Shown here: in pieces, positions 52,672-62,392 of the stretch
Layout: each line of letters starts with the position of its first letter
Numbering within the stretch: position 1 is the first letter of the stretch
DNA from: Arcanobacterium haemolyticum DSM 20595
Lineage (GTDB): Bacteria; Actinomycetota; Actinomycetes; Actinomycetales; Actinomycetaceae
Length of the DNA stretch: 64,000 nucleotides
Assembly: GCF_000092365.1 (NCBI RefSeq)
Contig: NC_014218.1
Coordinates: 1,364,001 to 1,428,000, forward strand
Reading direction: 5' to 3'
Notes under the pieces: model-generated
What the model was told of the DNA's origin: nothing
Database searches by the model: none
The model's input: the letters and a program-made list of their open reading frames with translations, nothing else
Program-made: the position numbers and the translations under genes

Positions 52672-53340
52672 TTATTCGATTCCGCGTAGTGCTGCCCACC
52701 GCGATAGTTCATGCCTATTGGACAGCTGGAGTTTTCGTAGAACAGCAGAAACATGTGTTTCCACAGTCTTGATAGAAATAAACAGTTCTGTGGCAGTTTC
52801 ACGATACGTGTACCCACGAGCGATAAGACGCATCACCTCTTGTTCGCGTTCAGATAAGCGATCAAGTTCTTCATCACGTTCTGCAATATCAGTTGTTTGC
52901 GAACCGAATGCATCCAGAACAAAACCTGCTAGCCGTGGTGAAAATGCCGCGTCTCCCCCAGCCACGCGCTTAATGGCTTCCACAAGTTCATCAACATTCA
53001 CAGCCTTCGTTACATATCCGCGAGCGCCGGCTCGAATAACCGCCACCACATCGTTGGCTGCATCGGACACAGAAAGGGCAAGGAATCGGGTACTTACTCC
53101 AGCTGCAAGCACACGGCGGGCAACTTCTGCTCCTCCTCCACCGTTTCCACCGGGTAGGTGGACGTCGAGCAAGACCACGTCAGGAACGGCATCAGGTTCT
53201 AGCGTAGTGAGCTGGGTAATCGCGTCGTCAACGGATTCGGCTTGGCCAGTGACGTCCATATTGGCAATCGGTTCGAGCTGAGATATAACTCCTGCACGAA
53301 CAAGCGCATGATCGTCAACAATAAAAATTCGTAGACTCAT
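52672..53340 (-). CDS. NarL/LuxR-type response regulator
   Basis: A 222-residue regulator. Receiver domain: IFIVDDHALVRAG with acidic pocket, VVLLDVHLPGG with the phosphoacceptor Asp near residue 60, and lysine in GYVTKAV. The LuxR helix-turn-helix is near residue 160 on: LSEREQEVMRLIARGYTYRE and ISIKTVETHVSAVLRKL. The ATG at 53340 overlaps the kinase stop by ATGA, so the pair is coupled. Confidence 0.93.
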   Translation of the reverse strand: MSLRIFIVDDHALVRAGVISQLEPIANMDVTGQAESVDDAITQLTTLEPDAVPDVVLLDVHLPGGNGGGGAEVARRVLAAGVSTRFLALSVSDAANDVVAVIRAGARGYVTKAVNVDELVEAIKRVAGGDAAFSPRLAGFVLDAFGSQTTDIAERDEELDRLSEREQEVMRLIARGYTYRETATELFISIKTVETHVSAVLRKLQLSNRHELSRWAALRGIE

Positions 53341-54557
53341 TCGTGTTTTCCGTTCCATACCTTGATACGTACTTCTGTTCCGCCTGTTGGAAGAGGAGAA
53401 CGTATGTCTGTTTCCCCATTAACTTTAGCAATTCGTCCGCGGATTGAATCACGAATTCCGGCGCGATCTGCTGGGATCTCCTCTGGGATGAATCCTTGCC
53501 CGCGGTCTCGTACAAAAACTTCGCTTGTTTCGTCACTTAATTGGGCATAGACGGAGATCGCTCCTGAGGCATGTTTTGCCGCGTTTGTTATTGCTTCTCG
53601 CGTTGCTCCAATCAGTGCGTGCGTGTGATGCGACGGTATGGCATCTCCAGTTGTTACCACATCAACAGGTACATGGAATCGATCTTCGATGTCTGCAGCA
53701 ACCTTCGTTATATCGTCGGCAACAGATGTTCCTTCTGTGCTCCGATCAGAGTAGAGGTATTTGCGTAGATCGCGTTCTTGAGCGCGAGCAAGCGTTGCTA
53801 CTTCCTCAGGGTATTCCGCACGCGAGCGAATGAGCGCCAAGGTTTGAAGTACTGAATCGTGTAGATGAGCTGCGATATCCGCGCGTTCAGATTCCCTGAT
53901 ACGTTCTGCGTATTCTTCACGCAACCGGGTGCGGTTATGCAGTAATACTGGCGCTACGATGATACTTACCGTTATCAGCACGGCAATGCCCACGCTAAGC
54001 CCCGCAATAGTTTGATAAGCGCCATAATACGTTCCCATCATCAACAAAGCACCAACGATCGCGATGAGTCCTCCGATGATCGTCCATGTAATCGGAGCAG
54101 ATTCATCTCCCACTGGATGGGACCAAGCGATTCCAGCTCCTACTACCATGATCAAAAATGGGATCATGAAATGACTACCGGAAACACCATAGCCCCCTTG
54201 AGAAATATAAATTCCTAAGGCGCCAACGAGTAAGATTCCTGCGGTCAAAAATAATGGGCGGTTAACGTGCTTTTCTTCTCTCGAATCGTTCAGCTCTGGT
54301 ACGATCCGAGAATTCTTCGCTGGCTTAGATCCTTCTTTTGGAACAGAAACGGCCAACACGATGTAAATCAGTGCGCCTAAACCGAACATAAACGTGCCAA
54401 GGGCAAAGGCCCAACGCCAGGTTGCTACATGGCCTCCTATATGGACGCTTAGCCCCCGCGCTACGCCAGCCACGATGCGTGGCGAACGGCGTACGAATTC
54501 GGGACGCTCTTTTACACCGGGAGCCCGCAAATGGGAATAATCGTGCTCTGCTCTCAT
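53337..54557 (-). CDS. Sensor histidine kinase with N-terminal PspC domain
   Basis: A 406-residue kinase. The PspC domain is at about 20-75 (RRSPRIVAGVARGLSVHIGG). Further helices follow to about residue 205. The dimerisation/His motif ERADIAAHLHDSVLQTLALI places the phospho-His near residue 236. The ATPase has REAITNAAKHASG and RDRGQGF. This layout is typical of actinobacterial envelope-stress systems. Divergent from a second PspC protein, its likely target or partner. Confidence 0.92.
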   Translation of the reverse strand: MRAEHDYSHLRAPGVKERPEFVRRSPRIVAGVARGLSVHIGGHVATWRWAFALGTFMFGLGALIYIVLAVSVPKEGSKPAKNSRIVPELNDSREEKHVNRPLFLTAGILLVGALGIYISQGGYGVSGSHFMIPFLIMVVGAGIAWSHPVGDESAPITWTIIGGLIAIVGALLMMGTYYGAYQTIAGLSVGIAVLITVSIIVAPVLLHNRTRLREEYAERIRESERADIAAHLHDSVLQTLALIRSRAEYPEEVATLARAQERDLRKYLYSDRSTEGTSVADDITKVAADIEDRFHVPVDVVTTGDAIPSHHTHALIGATREAITNAAKHASGAISVYAQLSDETSEVFVRDRGQGFIPEEIPADRAGIRDSIRGRIAKVNGETDIRSPLPTGGTEVRIKVWNGKHE

Positions 54558-54670
54558 ACTTCTATCTTCACATACCCTTGCTATACAGGCTCACCTCTTC
54601 CTCAAGAATCAGGGTTCTTTCAGGGGGTTCCCTCATAGATAATTTCGTTCGTCCTTGACACGATAGATTC

Positions 54671-56008
54671 ATGAACACTTTCACTCGTTTGAGGAACCAA
54701 CCTCTGCGCCGTACAGATGATGGATATCTCGGTGGCGTCTGCGCCGGATTGTCACATCGATGGAATATTTCCCCCATCCTTTTACGGATCGCATTCTTTA
54801 TTGCATGCTTCTTTGGTGGGCTGGGCGTGATCGCTTACGGAGTAGCATGGCTACTTATCCCACATGATCCTGATAATCACATTGAATTAGAAAATGCTGT
54901 AGAAGGCCGCGTATCTGGCGGTTTCGCAGCGAGTATCGGTGTCATCGCAGTTGGTTTATGGATCTCTTTCCAAGAATGGCACCACCATGCATTCTTTTTC
55001 TCAGGATTCGCTTCCACACTATTTACAGTCATTGTCATAACTATTCTTGTTATTCTTCTTTTACGTAAAAATCACCAGCCGTCAGAACTCCATACGTCTC
55101 CCGAATTCCACACATCTGAAAACACGATGGCGTACGAATCCACCTCAGCATCCCCCACTCCTGAACCGATTCCGGTGCGTACTCCACGGCTACGTGTTCC
55201 TGCCCTATCTGGAGCATTTATTCTGCTCACTCTTGCACTGGCTGCAACCAGTGCAGCACTCCTTATGTTGTTCCTACCACGCACAATGGCATCAGCACTC
55301 ATCGTCCTTGGCACTGCACTTGGCATCCTCGGCCTTGGAATTGCATGGGCAGGATTACGCAAGAGACGCAGTACATGGCTCAGTTTTGTTGCCACTCTTC
55401 TTGCGTTCCCGGTTATTACACTCATTCTTTTGTCATTCGTCGCACCAGCAAAACTCATGAATGATCCTCATGCACGGTTCTTCTCGAACTCGTCTACGTC
55501 CTCATCAGGCGTCGTCGATAACACAACTCGATATGTGGATCAGCTTCCTGACAACACTGACATCAGTGGGATTATTGGCGATTCAACGTTCGTGGTAGAT
55601 CGTACTAATGCTGTGGTACTTGATATTACAATCACGGGAAACATTAGTATGAATGATCTTGGCGGATGGAAGATATCCACTGATAACTCATCGTTCACAA
55701 CCGAAACACCGTTCTTACATTCAAGAACAACTGACGAAATGAAAACTCATATCAAACCCGATGAGAAGATCGATATGCACGATTGGTATGTTGACCGCAA
55801 CTTTAACCCTGAGTTAGGTAGCAACAGAACAATCCAAAAACACGTCACGATCACAAGCCCAGCGGCACTAGAAAATCCTGGCCATGCCCGCCGTATCGCC
55901 ATTAACTATGCCGTAGGCGCAGTCCGAATTGCTGAAACTCTCAATGGCAAGGACGATGCTGCGTTCATCATCGAACAGCTCAAGAAAACACCCAGCGAAA
56001 GCAAATAG
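54671..56008 (+). CDS. PspC-domain membrane protein
   Basis: A 445-residue protein. The PspC domain is at about 12-75 (LRRTDDGYLGGVCAGLSHRW and GVIAYGVAWLLIPHDP). About six further helices run to residue 260. The C-terminal about 170 residues are probably extracellular, with no known motif. The divergent gap to the kinase is 113 bases. No ribosome-binding site is obvious before the ATG. Probably regulated by the neighbouring two-component system; that is inference. Confidence 0.85.
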   Translation: MNTFTRLRNQPLRRTDDGYLGGVCAGLSHRWNISPILLRIAFFIACFFGGLGVIAYGVAWLLIPHDPDNHIELENAVEGRVSGGFAASIGVIAVGLWISFQEWHHHAFFFSGFASTLFTVIVITILVILLLRKNHQPSELHTSPEFHTSENTMAYESTSASPTPEPIPVRTPRLRVPALSGAFILLTLALAATSAALLMLFLPRTMASALIVLGTALGILGLGIAWAGLRKRRSTWLSFVATLLAFPVITLILLSFVAPAKLMNDPHARFFSNSSTSSSGVVDNTTRYVDQLPDNTDISGIIGDSTFVVDRTNAVVLDITITGNISMNDLGGWKISTDNSSFTTETPFLHSRTTDEMKTHIKPDEKIDMHDWYVDRNFNPELGSNRTIQKHVTITSPAALENPGHARRIAINYAVGAVRIAETLNGKDDAAFIIEQLKKTPSESK

Positions 56009-56017
56009 GAGGACACC

Positions 56018-56281
56018 ATGAAAATCGGAACATTCCTGTGGGGAACAATCATGACTACACTTGGAGCAATTGCGATTTTGCAAGGAACAGGAACCCAACT
56101 AGACGGAGCAACTCTTGCGGTGATGCTATTGCTCATGTTCGCCGCGGCCTGCACTCTTGCTGCTCTTCTCCCCAGTAAGAAGGAACAAGAGACCTTAGCA
56201 TCACTCAGCACAGATACTCCTCTATTCGATACTCAACGCATCGAGGTAGAACCAACGCCCAGCACGCTGAACGAAAACTGA
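56018..56281 (+). CDS. Small membrane protein of unknown function
   Basis: An 87-residue protein with two hydrophobic segments (IMTTLGAIAILQG and LAVMLLLMFAAACTLAALL) and a polar C-terminal tail. AGGAGG 5 bases before the ATG and a 9-base gap from the PspC gene support it as a real gene of that operon. Its last 60 bases overlap the end of the opposing YchJ-like gene. Function unknown. Confidence 0.75.
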   Translation: MKIGTFLWGTIMTTLGAIAILQGTGTQLDGATLAVMLLLMFAAACTLAALLPSKKEQETLASLSTDTPLFDTQRIEVEPTPSTLNEN

Positions 56282-56578
56282 TCGTTCACGCATAATCCCT
56301 GGCACACCATCGTCAAGATAGGACGCCTCAAATTCAACCTGATCAGCTTTCGTATCAATAATTCGTAACCTGGCCCACTCAATACCCGTACACGATACGT
56401 CAGTGGGCCGGGTTCGCGGATGCCACGTGGCAAAAACATAATTATCACGTTTCAACGCATAGGCGGAATAACGCGATCTCATCAACTCCTCAGGAGTCTG
56501 CGCAACCCGCATCCCATCATGCAACGGTTCGCAACAATCCTTATATAATCCATCGCCACATGGGCATTGAGTAACCAT
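56222..56578 (-). CDS. YchJ-like (UPF0225) SEC-C-type protein
   Basis: A 118-residue protein: N-terminal CPCGDGLYKDCCEPLHDG zinc-binding cysteines and LMRSRYSAYALKRDNYVFATWH, the YchJ family core. The start at 56578 is preferred: TAATAT lies a few bases upstream and could give a leaderless mRNA. The ATG at 56587 is an alternative. Overlaps tail-to-tail with the small membrane protein gene. Function unknown. Confidence 0.85.
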   Translation of the reverse strand: MVTQCPCGDGLYKDCCEPLHDGMRVAQTPEELMRSRYSAYALKRDNYVFATWHPRTRPTDVSCTGIEWARLRIIDTKADQVEFEASYLDDGVPGIMRERSVFVQRAGRWFYLDALSIE

Positions 56579-56607
56579 ATACCCCATATTACAACCACAA
56601 ACAAAAC

Positions 56608-56659
56608 CCGGGAACCTGCACGAGCCCTCTCATAGAGGCGCTTTCACGCAGGTTCCCGG
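56608..56659 (-). terminator. Terminator after malate dehydrogenase
   Basis: 12-bp perfect arms (CCGGGAACCTGC and its complement). In the leftward direction it is followed by TTTTGTTTG, just past the mdh stop. Confidence 0.8.
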
Positions 56660-56692
56660 ATAAAAGATCAGTTCAGAGAACTACGTCAGAAA

Positions 56693-57727
<1,035 letters not shown>

Positions 57728-57913
57728 TTATATGGACGAGCGAGATGAATTCTCACACCGCTAGCCTACCGCCATCAGGAACGATTCTGTGTGGCATTTA
57801 GTCCCGGATGTCTACGTCGTCATTCCACCTATCACCCCATTTTCCCGCGTTTCGAGGAGTAAACTTATCCCAAAGTCCCGTCAGTTCGATGAATTCACGC
57901 GAGGTAAAGCATT

Positions 57914-58129
57914 ATGCTTGGCGATCTGCTTGTTGCTATGGTTGAATCTGCTCTTATCCTGACGGTAGCCTATGCGCCTGTTTCTTTGAGGAATTTTGCC
58001 TCAAAACCCCGGGCAGGTACGGAATTTCATGCCGCGTCTTCGCCATTATTACGCATCCCAGTTGTGGCCAAACCTGGTGCGCACCCAATCGATGAAGCAC
58101 AGCGCCCGCGCCTAAACACCAGGAGCTAA
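57914..58129 (+). CDS. Doubtful small open reading frame
   Basis: A possible 71-residue protein with one hydrophobic segment at the start (LLVAMVESALILTVAYAPVSL). GAGGT lies 9 bases before the ATG. Nothing recognisable in the rest, and the codon use is not distinctive. The 550-base gap between mdh and pgi otherwise holds only the mdh promoter region and a terminator. It may be chance. Confidence 0.25.
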   Translation: MLGDLLVAMVESALILTVAYAPVSLRNFASKPRAGTEFHAASSPLLRIPVVAKPGAHPIDEAQRPRLNTRS

Positions 58130-58184
58130 GCACCAGGGTGTAAAACGCCAAGATTAAAACGCCATGGTGTGAAATAGTAAACCA

Positions 58185-58226
58185 GATGCGTGGCCCGCAT
58201 AGCGGCGGCTATGCGGGTCACGCATC
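58185..58226. terminator. Hairpin downstream of pgi
   Basis: 19-base arms (58185-58203 and 58208-58226) with one G-U pair and a 4-base loop, just past the pgi stop. Confidence 0.7.
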
Positions 58227-58238
58227 GTTTAGGACCGC

Positions 58239-59897
58239 TTACTTGGTGCGGTGTGCACGGTAGTATTCGATGAGCGCACGGGTGGATTGATCCTGTGCGG
58301 CCAGAGCAGCCTTATCGCCTGCTACTGCTGTGGAAAGTTGCTTGGCCATCTGCTTACCAAGTTCTACGCCCCACTGATCGAAGGAATCGATGCCCCATAC
58401 GATGCCTTGAACGAAGGTAATGTGTTCGTAGAGAGCGATGAGCTGGCCGAGTACCGATGGTGTGAGTTCTGGAGCCATGATGGACGCGGTTGGCTTGTTA
58501 CCTTCGAACACGCGTGCCGAGACGATTTCTTCTGGCGTGCCTTCTGCACGGACTTCATCGGCGGTCTTACCGAAGGCCAGAGCCTTGGTTTGGCCAAAGA
58601 AGTTACCTAGGAAGAGTTCGTGTTGATCGGCGTCCCCATCCTTGAACGCATAGGTTGGGTTAGCGAAGGCGATGAAATCGGCTGGAATGAGCTGAGTTCC
58701 CTGGTGGATGAGCTGGTAGAAGGCGTGCTGGCCGTTCGTGCCTGGTTCGCCCCAGAACACTTCACCGGTTTCAGAGGTAACTGGCGTCCCATCCCAGCGA
58801 ACGCGCTTACCGTTTGATTCCATGGTGAGCTGCTGCAGGTAAGCCGGGAAACGGTGGAGGTACTGTGCGTATGGCAAAACAGCGTGCGTTGCTGCCTTCA
58901 TGAAGTTCACGTAGAACACGTTGAGCAGGCCCATGAGCACTGGCACGTTGCGCGATGCTGGAGTGTTTACGAAGTGCTGATCCATCTTGTTGAAGCCAGC
59001 CAGGAATTCTGCGAAGTTTTCCGGGCCAATCGCGATGGCAAGGGATGTACCAACGGCGGAATCTACCGAGTAGCGGCCGCCTACCCAATCCCAGAAACCA
59101 AACGCGTTCGCAGGATCGATTCCGAATTCGGCAACCTTATCAAGAGCGGTGGAGACTGCCACGAAGTGCTTTGCCACTGCCCCATCGGTTGGCGCTCCTT
59201 GCGCTTCAAGGGTACGAAGCAACCAGGCACGGGCGATCCGAGCGTTGGTCAAGGTTTCCAGTGTAGTGAACGTCTTAGATGCCACGATGAAGAGCGTGGT
59301 TTCTGGATCCAGGCCGGAAAGTTTTTCGCCAGCATCGGTTGGATCGATGTTTGAGATGAAGCGGCATTCGATGTTTTCTGCCCTGAATGGTTTGAGAGCT
59401 TCGTAGGCCATAACTGGGCCCAGATCAGAACCGCCGATGCCAATGTTCACAACGGTTTCGATTGGCTTTCCGGTAACGCCTATCCATTCGCCGGAGCGAA
59501 CCTTGTTAGCAAATTCGTAGACGCGCTTGAGCACATCGTGGATATCTGCCACGACGTCCGTTCCTTCAACATCCAACGAATCGGTTTCTGGGCGGCGAAG
59601 TGCGGTGTGGAGTACGGAACGGTTTTCTGTGACGTTGATGCGTTCGCCTGCGAACATGGCGTCACGGCGTTCATCCAGATTCACCTGGAAGGCAAGTTCT
59701 TCTAGAGCCTTCTTGATGCCATCGGTAAGCACAGACTTGGATAGATCAACGAACAGATCACCTGCGCTGAAGCTGAATTTTTCGGTGCGCTCTGGATCAG
59801 CAGCGAACCATTCCCGGAAATCAACGTTCAGTTCCGAGTGAAGTTGGCTCAGTTTCTTCCATGCTTCTGTTTGAGTTGCGTCTACTGGGGTAGGCAT
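58239..59897 (-). CDS. pgi: Glucose-6-phosphate isomerase
   Basis: A 552-residue glycolytic enzyme. Signatures: [18 protein letters not shown] near residue 150, [14 protein letters not shown] near residue 205, [19 protein letters not shown] and [16 protein letters not shown]. The C-terminal signature [14 protein letters not shown] carries the catalytic lysine. RBS GGAGGAG. Close to the phosphofructokinase gene, so two consecutive glycolytic steps are near each other. Confidence 0.96.
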   Translation of the reverse strand: MPTPVDATQTEAWKKLSQLHSELNVDFREWFAADPERTEKFSFSAGDLFVDLSKSVLTDGIKKALEELAFQVNLDERRDAMFAGERINVTENRSVLHTALRRPETDSLDVEGTDVVADIHDVLKRVYEFANKVRSGEWIGVTGKPIETVVNIGIGGSDLGPVMAYEALKPFRAENIECRFISNIDPTDAGEKLSGLDPETTLFIVASKTFTTLETLTNARIARAWLLRTLEAQGAPTDGAVAKHFVAVSTALDKVAEFGIDPANAFGFWDWVGGRYSVDSAVGTSLAIAIGPENFAEFLAGFNKMDQHFVNTPASRNVPVLMGLLNVFYVNFMKAATHAVLPYAQYLHRFPAYLQQLTMESNGKRVRWDGTPVTSETGEVFWGEPGTNGQHAFYQLIHQGTQLIPADFIAFANPTYAFKDGDADQHELFLGNFFGQTKALAFGKTADEVRAEGTPEEIVSARVFEGNKPTASIMAPELTPSVLGQLIALYEHITFVQGIVWGIDSFDQWGVELGKQMAKQLSTAVAGDKAALAAQDQSTRALIEYYRAHRTK

Positions 59898-59929
59898 GTT
59901 TCTCCTCCATTATCTATGCTTGCGTGTCA

Positions 59930-59951
59930 GATTCTGGTGGTGGCCAGAATC
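59930..59951. terminator. Small hairpin between the GH13 and pgi genes
   Basis: 8-bp arms GATTCTGG/CCAGAATC with a 6-base loop, in the 106-base gap. Weak evidence for termination. Confidence 0.35.
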
Positions 59952-60003
59952 CACAAACATGCTCTAGTTTAGCGAGTTTTATTGGTATTCCGTGGGTCTT
60001 ATT

Positions 60004-62247
60004 TCATGGGCGTGGTTGCGGATCAGGGCCGCCCACGAGATAGGTGAAGGATGCCCCGCGCCCGCCATCCGTGATTGCCCGATATTCGATCAGGGTTCCG
60101 CGTTTGAATCCGGATACGTCATGGAAAATGCGTGGATCTGGGCCGGCTTCAGAGCCGAGTGGCATCCATTTTCCGCTTCCGATGATTCGATACCAGAAGG
60201 TGGTGTTTGCGTAACGGTGATCTTGGGTATCTGCAGTGAGTTCGATAAAGGAATCGCCGGTTTTCACACCAGAAAGCCCAGTGATGCCTTGCCCGCGTTC
60301 GAGTTTTCGGTTCGCTTTGAACACTTTTATTCCTTGGGCTGGCACATCAATAGTGAGTTCCGTATTCCCTGCTTTGCTTGTGGCCTGCGGCTTGGCAACG
60401 TTCGATGGCACCGCGACTTGGCCATCCGCAACTTCCAGCACGAGCGACCAGTCCGACGTTGTTGTAAGTACCGGTATCGTTTCTTTGATTGGTTCCGTTG
60501 CAGAATTAGCGACGACGACGTATTCCGTGTTCTCATCGGGATCTACGCGCGAAAATGCATACACGTTCCCCTTGTTAAGAAGTTCAATTTGGGAGCCGTT
60601 TGATAGAGCCGGATACTCCTTCCGGTATTTCGATAGCTTCGCTATTGCTTGATAGAGCGGAGCGTCAGTGTTCATGTGTTCCCCTGCACCAAAAGCGCTA
60701 CCATCAAGGAGTTCTTGCTGTTGATACCCAGGTACTTGGGTGGCAAACAGCGGCTGGCGAGCATCTTTATCCCCGCCTTTTCCAGTAAATCCTTGTTCAT
60801 CGCCATAGTAGACAACAGGCTGGCCACGCATGGTGAACATGAGCCCGTGAGCAAACACTGAAGCGGCAACTTTGTTTCCCTTCAGCATTGATCCAATACG
60901 GCCGATATCGTGATTACCGAGGAACGTTGGCAGATCAAGTGGTGTTGACTTTTCGGTAACATACCGGGAATCTTGGGCAAAAAGATCCGCCAACCCTTGA
61001 GCATTTCCTCCATTCACGTAAGCCACAACAGCCTTCTGGAAGGGGAAATCAAGAACGGCATCCATATCAGTTTCACGAACGTATTTAGAAAGCGCAGAGG
61101 TATCGTATTCCAGCGCTTCACCAAACATGAAGAAATCCTTGTTTGCCGTGCGTTTCATTGCTTGAGTCCAGTGCTTCCAGAACTCCATGTTGACGTGCTT
61201 AACGGTATCAATCCGGAACCCATCAATACCTGTGCCAATCCACGCCTGATAGATCTCTTCCATGCCGCGCACAACACGCGGATCTTCAGTCATTAAATCA
61301 TCTAGGCCAAAGAAATCTCCCATGGTTACAGACTCACCATTAAACGTAGAATCACCACGATTATGGTAGAGATTAAGATCATTTAGCCAGTCCGGAACTT
61401 TCTTTTCTTTACCGGCCATCGGCGGATGTGGGAAAGATTCAGGATCGATTGCTGGGAAATCTTTCTTGCCTGCAACCTCAAAGAGGTTAATGGTATTTCC
61501 CTTTTTATCCTTATATGGCTTGATTGTTGTTGGCACGTAGGATTGATTGCCATCTTTAGGCGATATGACATCGGCCGTGTGATTCGTAATCACATCCATG
61601 TAGACTTTCATCCCACGCTCATGAGCAGCTTTCACTAGGGCAGTAAAATCGGCCTTCGTGCCAAAGTGAGGATCGATATCCGTAAAATCGGTGATCCAAT
61701 ACCCGTGATAACCAGCAGATTCACTGCCACTACTACCCTGAACAGGTTTGTTCTTCAACGGTGGCGTAATCCAAATTGCGGTAGTTCCCAGGCCTTTAAT
61801 GTAATCCAGGTGGTCAATAACCCCCTTGATATCACCACCCAAATAGAAACCATCATTCGTTGGATCAAACCCGGATGCTAAACGATCACCACCAAGCCCA
61901 CCGGCATCATTAGACGAATCACCGTTGGCAAAACGATCAGTCATCAAGAAATAGAACTGTTCATCGCCGCTATCAGAACGATAGATTCCCTCACGTGATT
62001 CATCAGACCCACGAATCGCAGCATCCACACCTAAATCAGATGGCAACACCTGCGTACCATCAACCTTCAGATCAGCCTTTCCTGGCAGTTCCAGCGGATA
62101 TTCCATGCCCTGAACCTTGATCGTATGCGATCCAGCATCATAATGCGTATATCCAGCTGGTTGCCCATTTGAGCACCCCGCTAAACCAGCGCCCACCAGC
62201 GCCACGCACGCGCTTATCCCAACTGCAACCCTGCGACGTCGAACCAC
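60004..62247 (-). CDS. GH13 alpha-amylase/pullulanase-family lipoprotein
   Basis: A 747-residue exported lipoprotein: RRRR then a hydrophobic core and lipobox LAGC near residue 22. The GH13 barrel has TDRFANGD, VYMDVITNHTAD, the nucleophile in GFRIDTVKH near residue 347, the acid in MFGEALEYD near 377, and FLGNHDIGR near 446. The C-terminal part is beta-rich (ITDGGRGASFTYLVGG). It should degrade starch-like glucans at the cell surface; the bond type is not certain. GTG start with GGAGG 6 bases upstream. A longer reading from 62367 would include the promoter. Confidence 0.9.
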   Translation of the reverse strand: MVRRRRVAVGISACVALVGAGLAGCSNGQPAGYTHYDAGSHTIKVQGMEYPLELPGKADLKVDGTQVLPSDLGVDAAIRGSDESREGIYRSDSGDEQFYFLMTDRFANGDSSNDAGGLGGDRLASGFDPTNDGFYLGGDIKGVIDHLDYIKGLGTTAIWITPPLKNKPVQGSSGSESAGYHGYWITDFTDIDPHFGTKADFTALVKAAHERGMKVYMDVITNHTADVISPKDGNQSYVPTTIKPYKDKKGNTINLFEVAGKKDFPAIDPESFPHPPMAGKEKKVPDWLNDLNLYHNRGDSTFNGESVTMGDFFGLDDLMTEDPRVVRGMEEIYQAWIGTGIDGFRIDTVKHVNMEFWKHWTQAMKRTANKDFFMFGEALEYDTSALSKYVRETDMDAVLDFPFQKAVVAYVNGGNAQGLADLFAQDSRYVTEKSTPLDLPTFLGNHDIGRIGSMLKGNKVAASVFAHGLMFTMRGQPVVYYGDEQGFTGKGGDKDARQPLFATQVPGYQQQELLDGSAFGAGEHMNTDAPLYQAIAKLSKYRKEYPALSNGSQIELLNKGNVYAFSRVDPDENTEYVVVANSATEPIKETIPVLTTTSDWSLVLEVADGQVAVPSNVAKPQATSKAGNTELTIDVPAQGIKVFKANRKLERGQGITGLSGVKTGDSFIELTADTQDHRYANTTFWYRIIGSGKWMPLGSEAGPDPRIFHDVSGFKRGTLIEYRAITDGGRGASFTYLVGGPDPQPRP

Positions 62248-62274
62248 AACCTGCCTCCAAATCTCTTGCCTCTC

Positions 62275-62297
62275 ATTGTAAAACGTACCTCCCACAT
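62275..62297 (-). promoter_or_regulatory. Promoter of the GH13 lipoprotein gene with shared -26 element
   Basis: On the minus strand ATGTGGGAG, 8 bases, TACAAT, with the -10 box 27 bases before the GTG start. One base differs from the other three sites. Confidence 0.55.
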
Positions 62298-62392
62298 AAA
62301 ATGGTGTACGGCACAAAGTCCGGAAGAAAAACCGCGAAACTGTGGCAAAATGAGATGAGGAGAACACACGCTTCCCGTGTTAAGGAGATGAC

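Noticed and set aside
62248-62367. N-terminal extension of the GH13 protein by 40 codons
   Set aside because: It covers the promoter and the ribosome-binding site, and would bury the lipoprotein signal peptide inside the protein.
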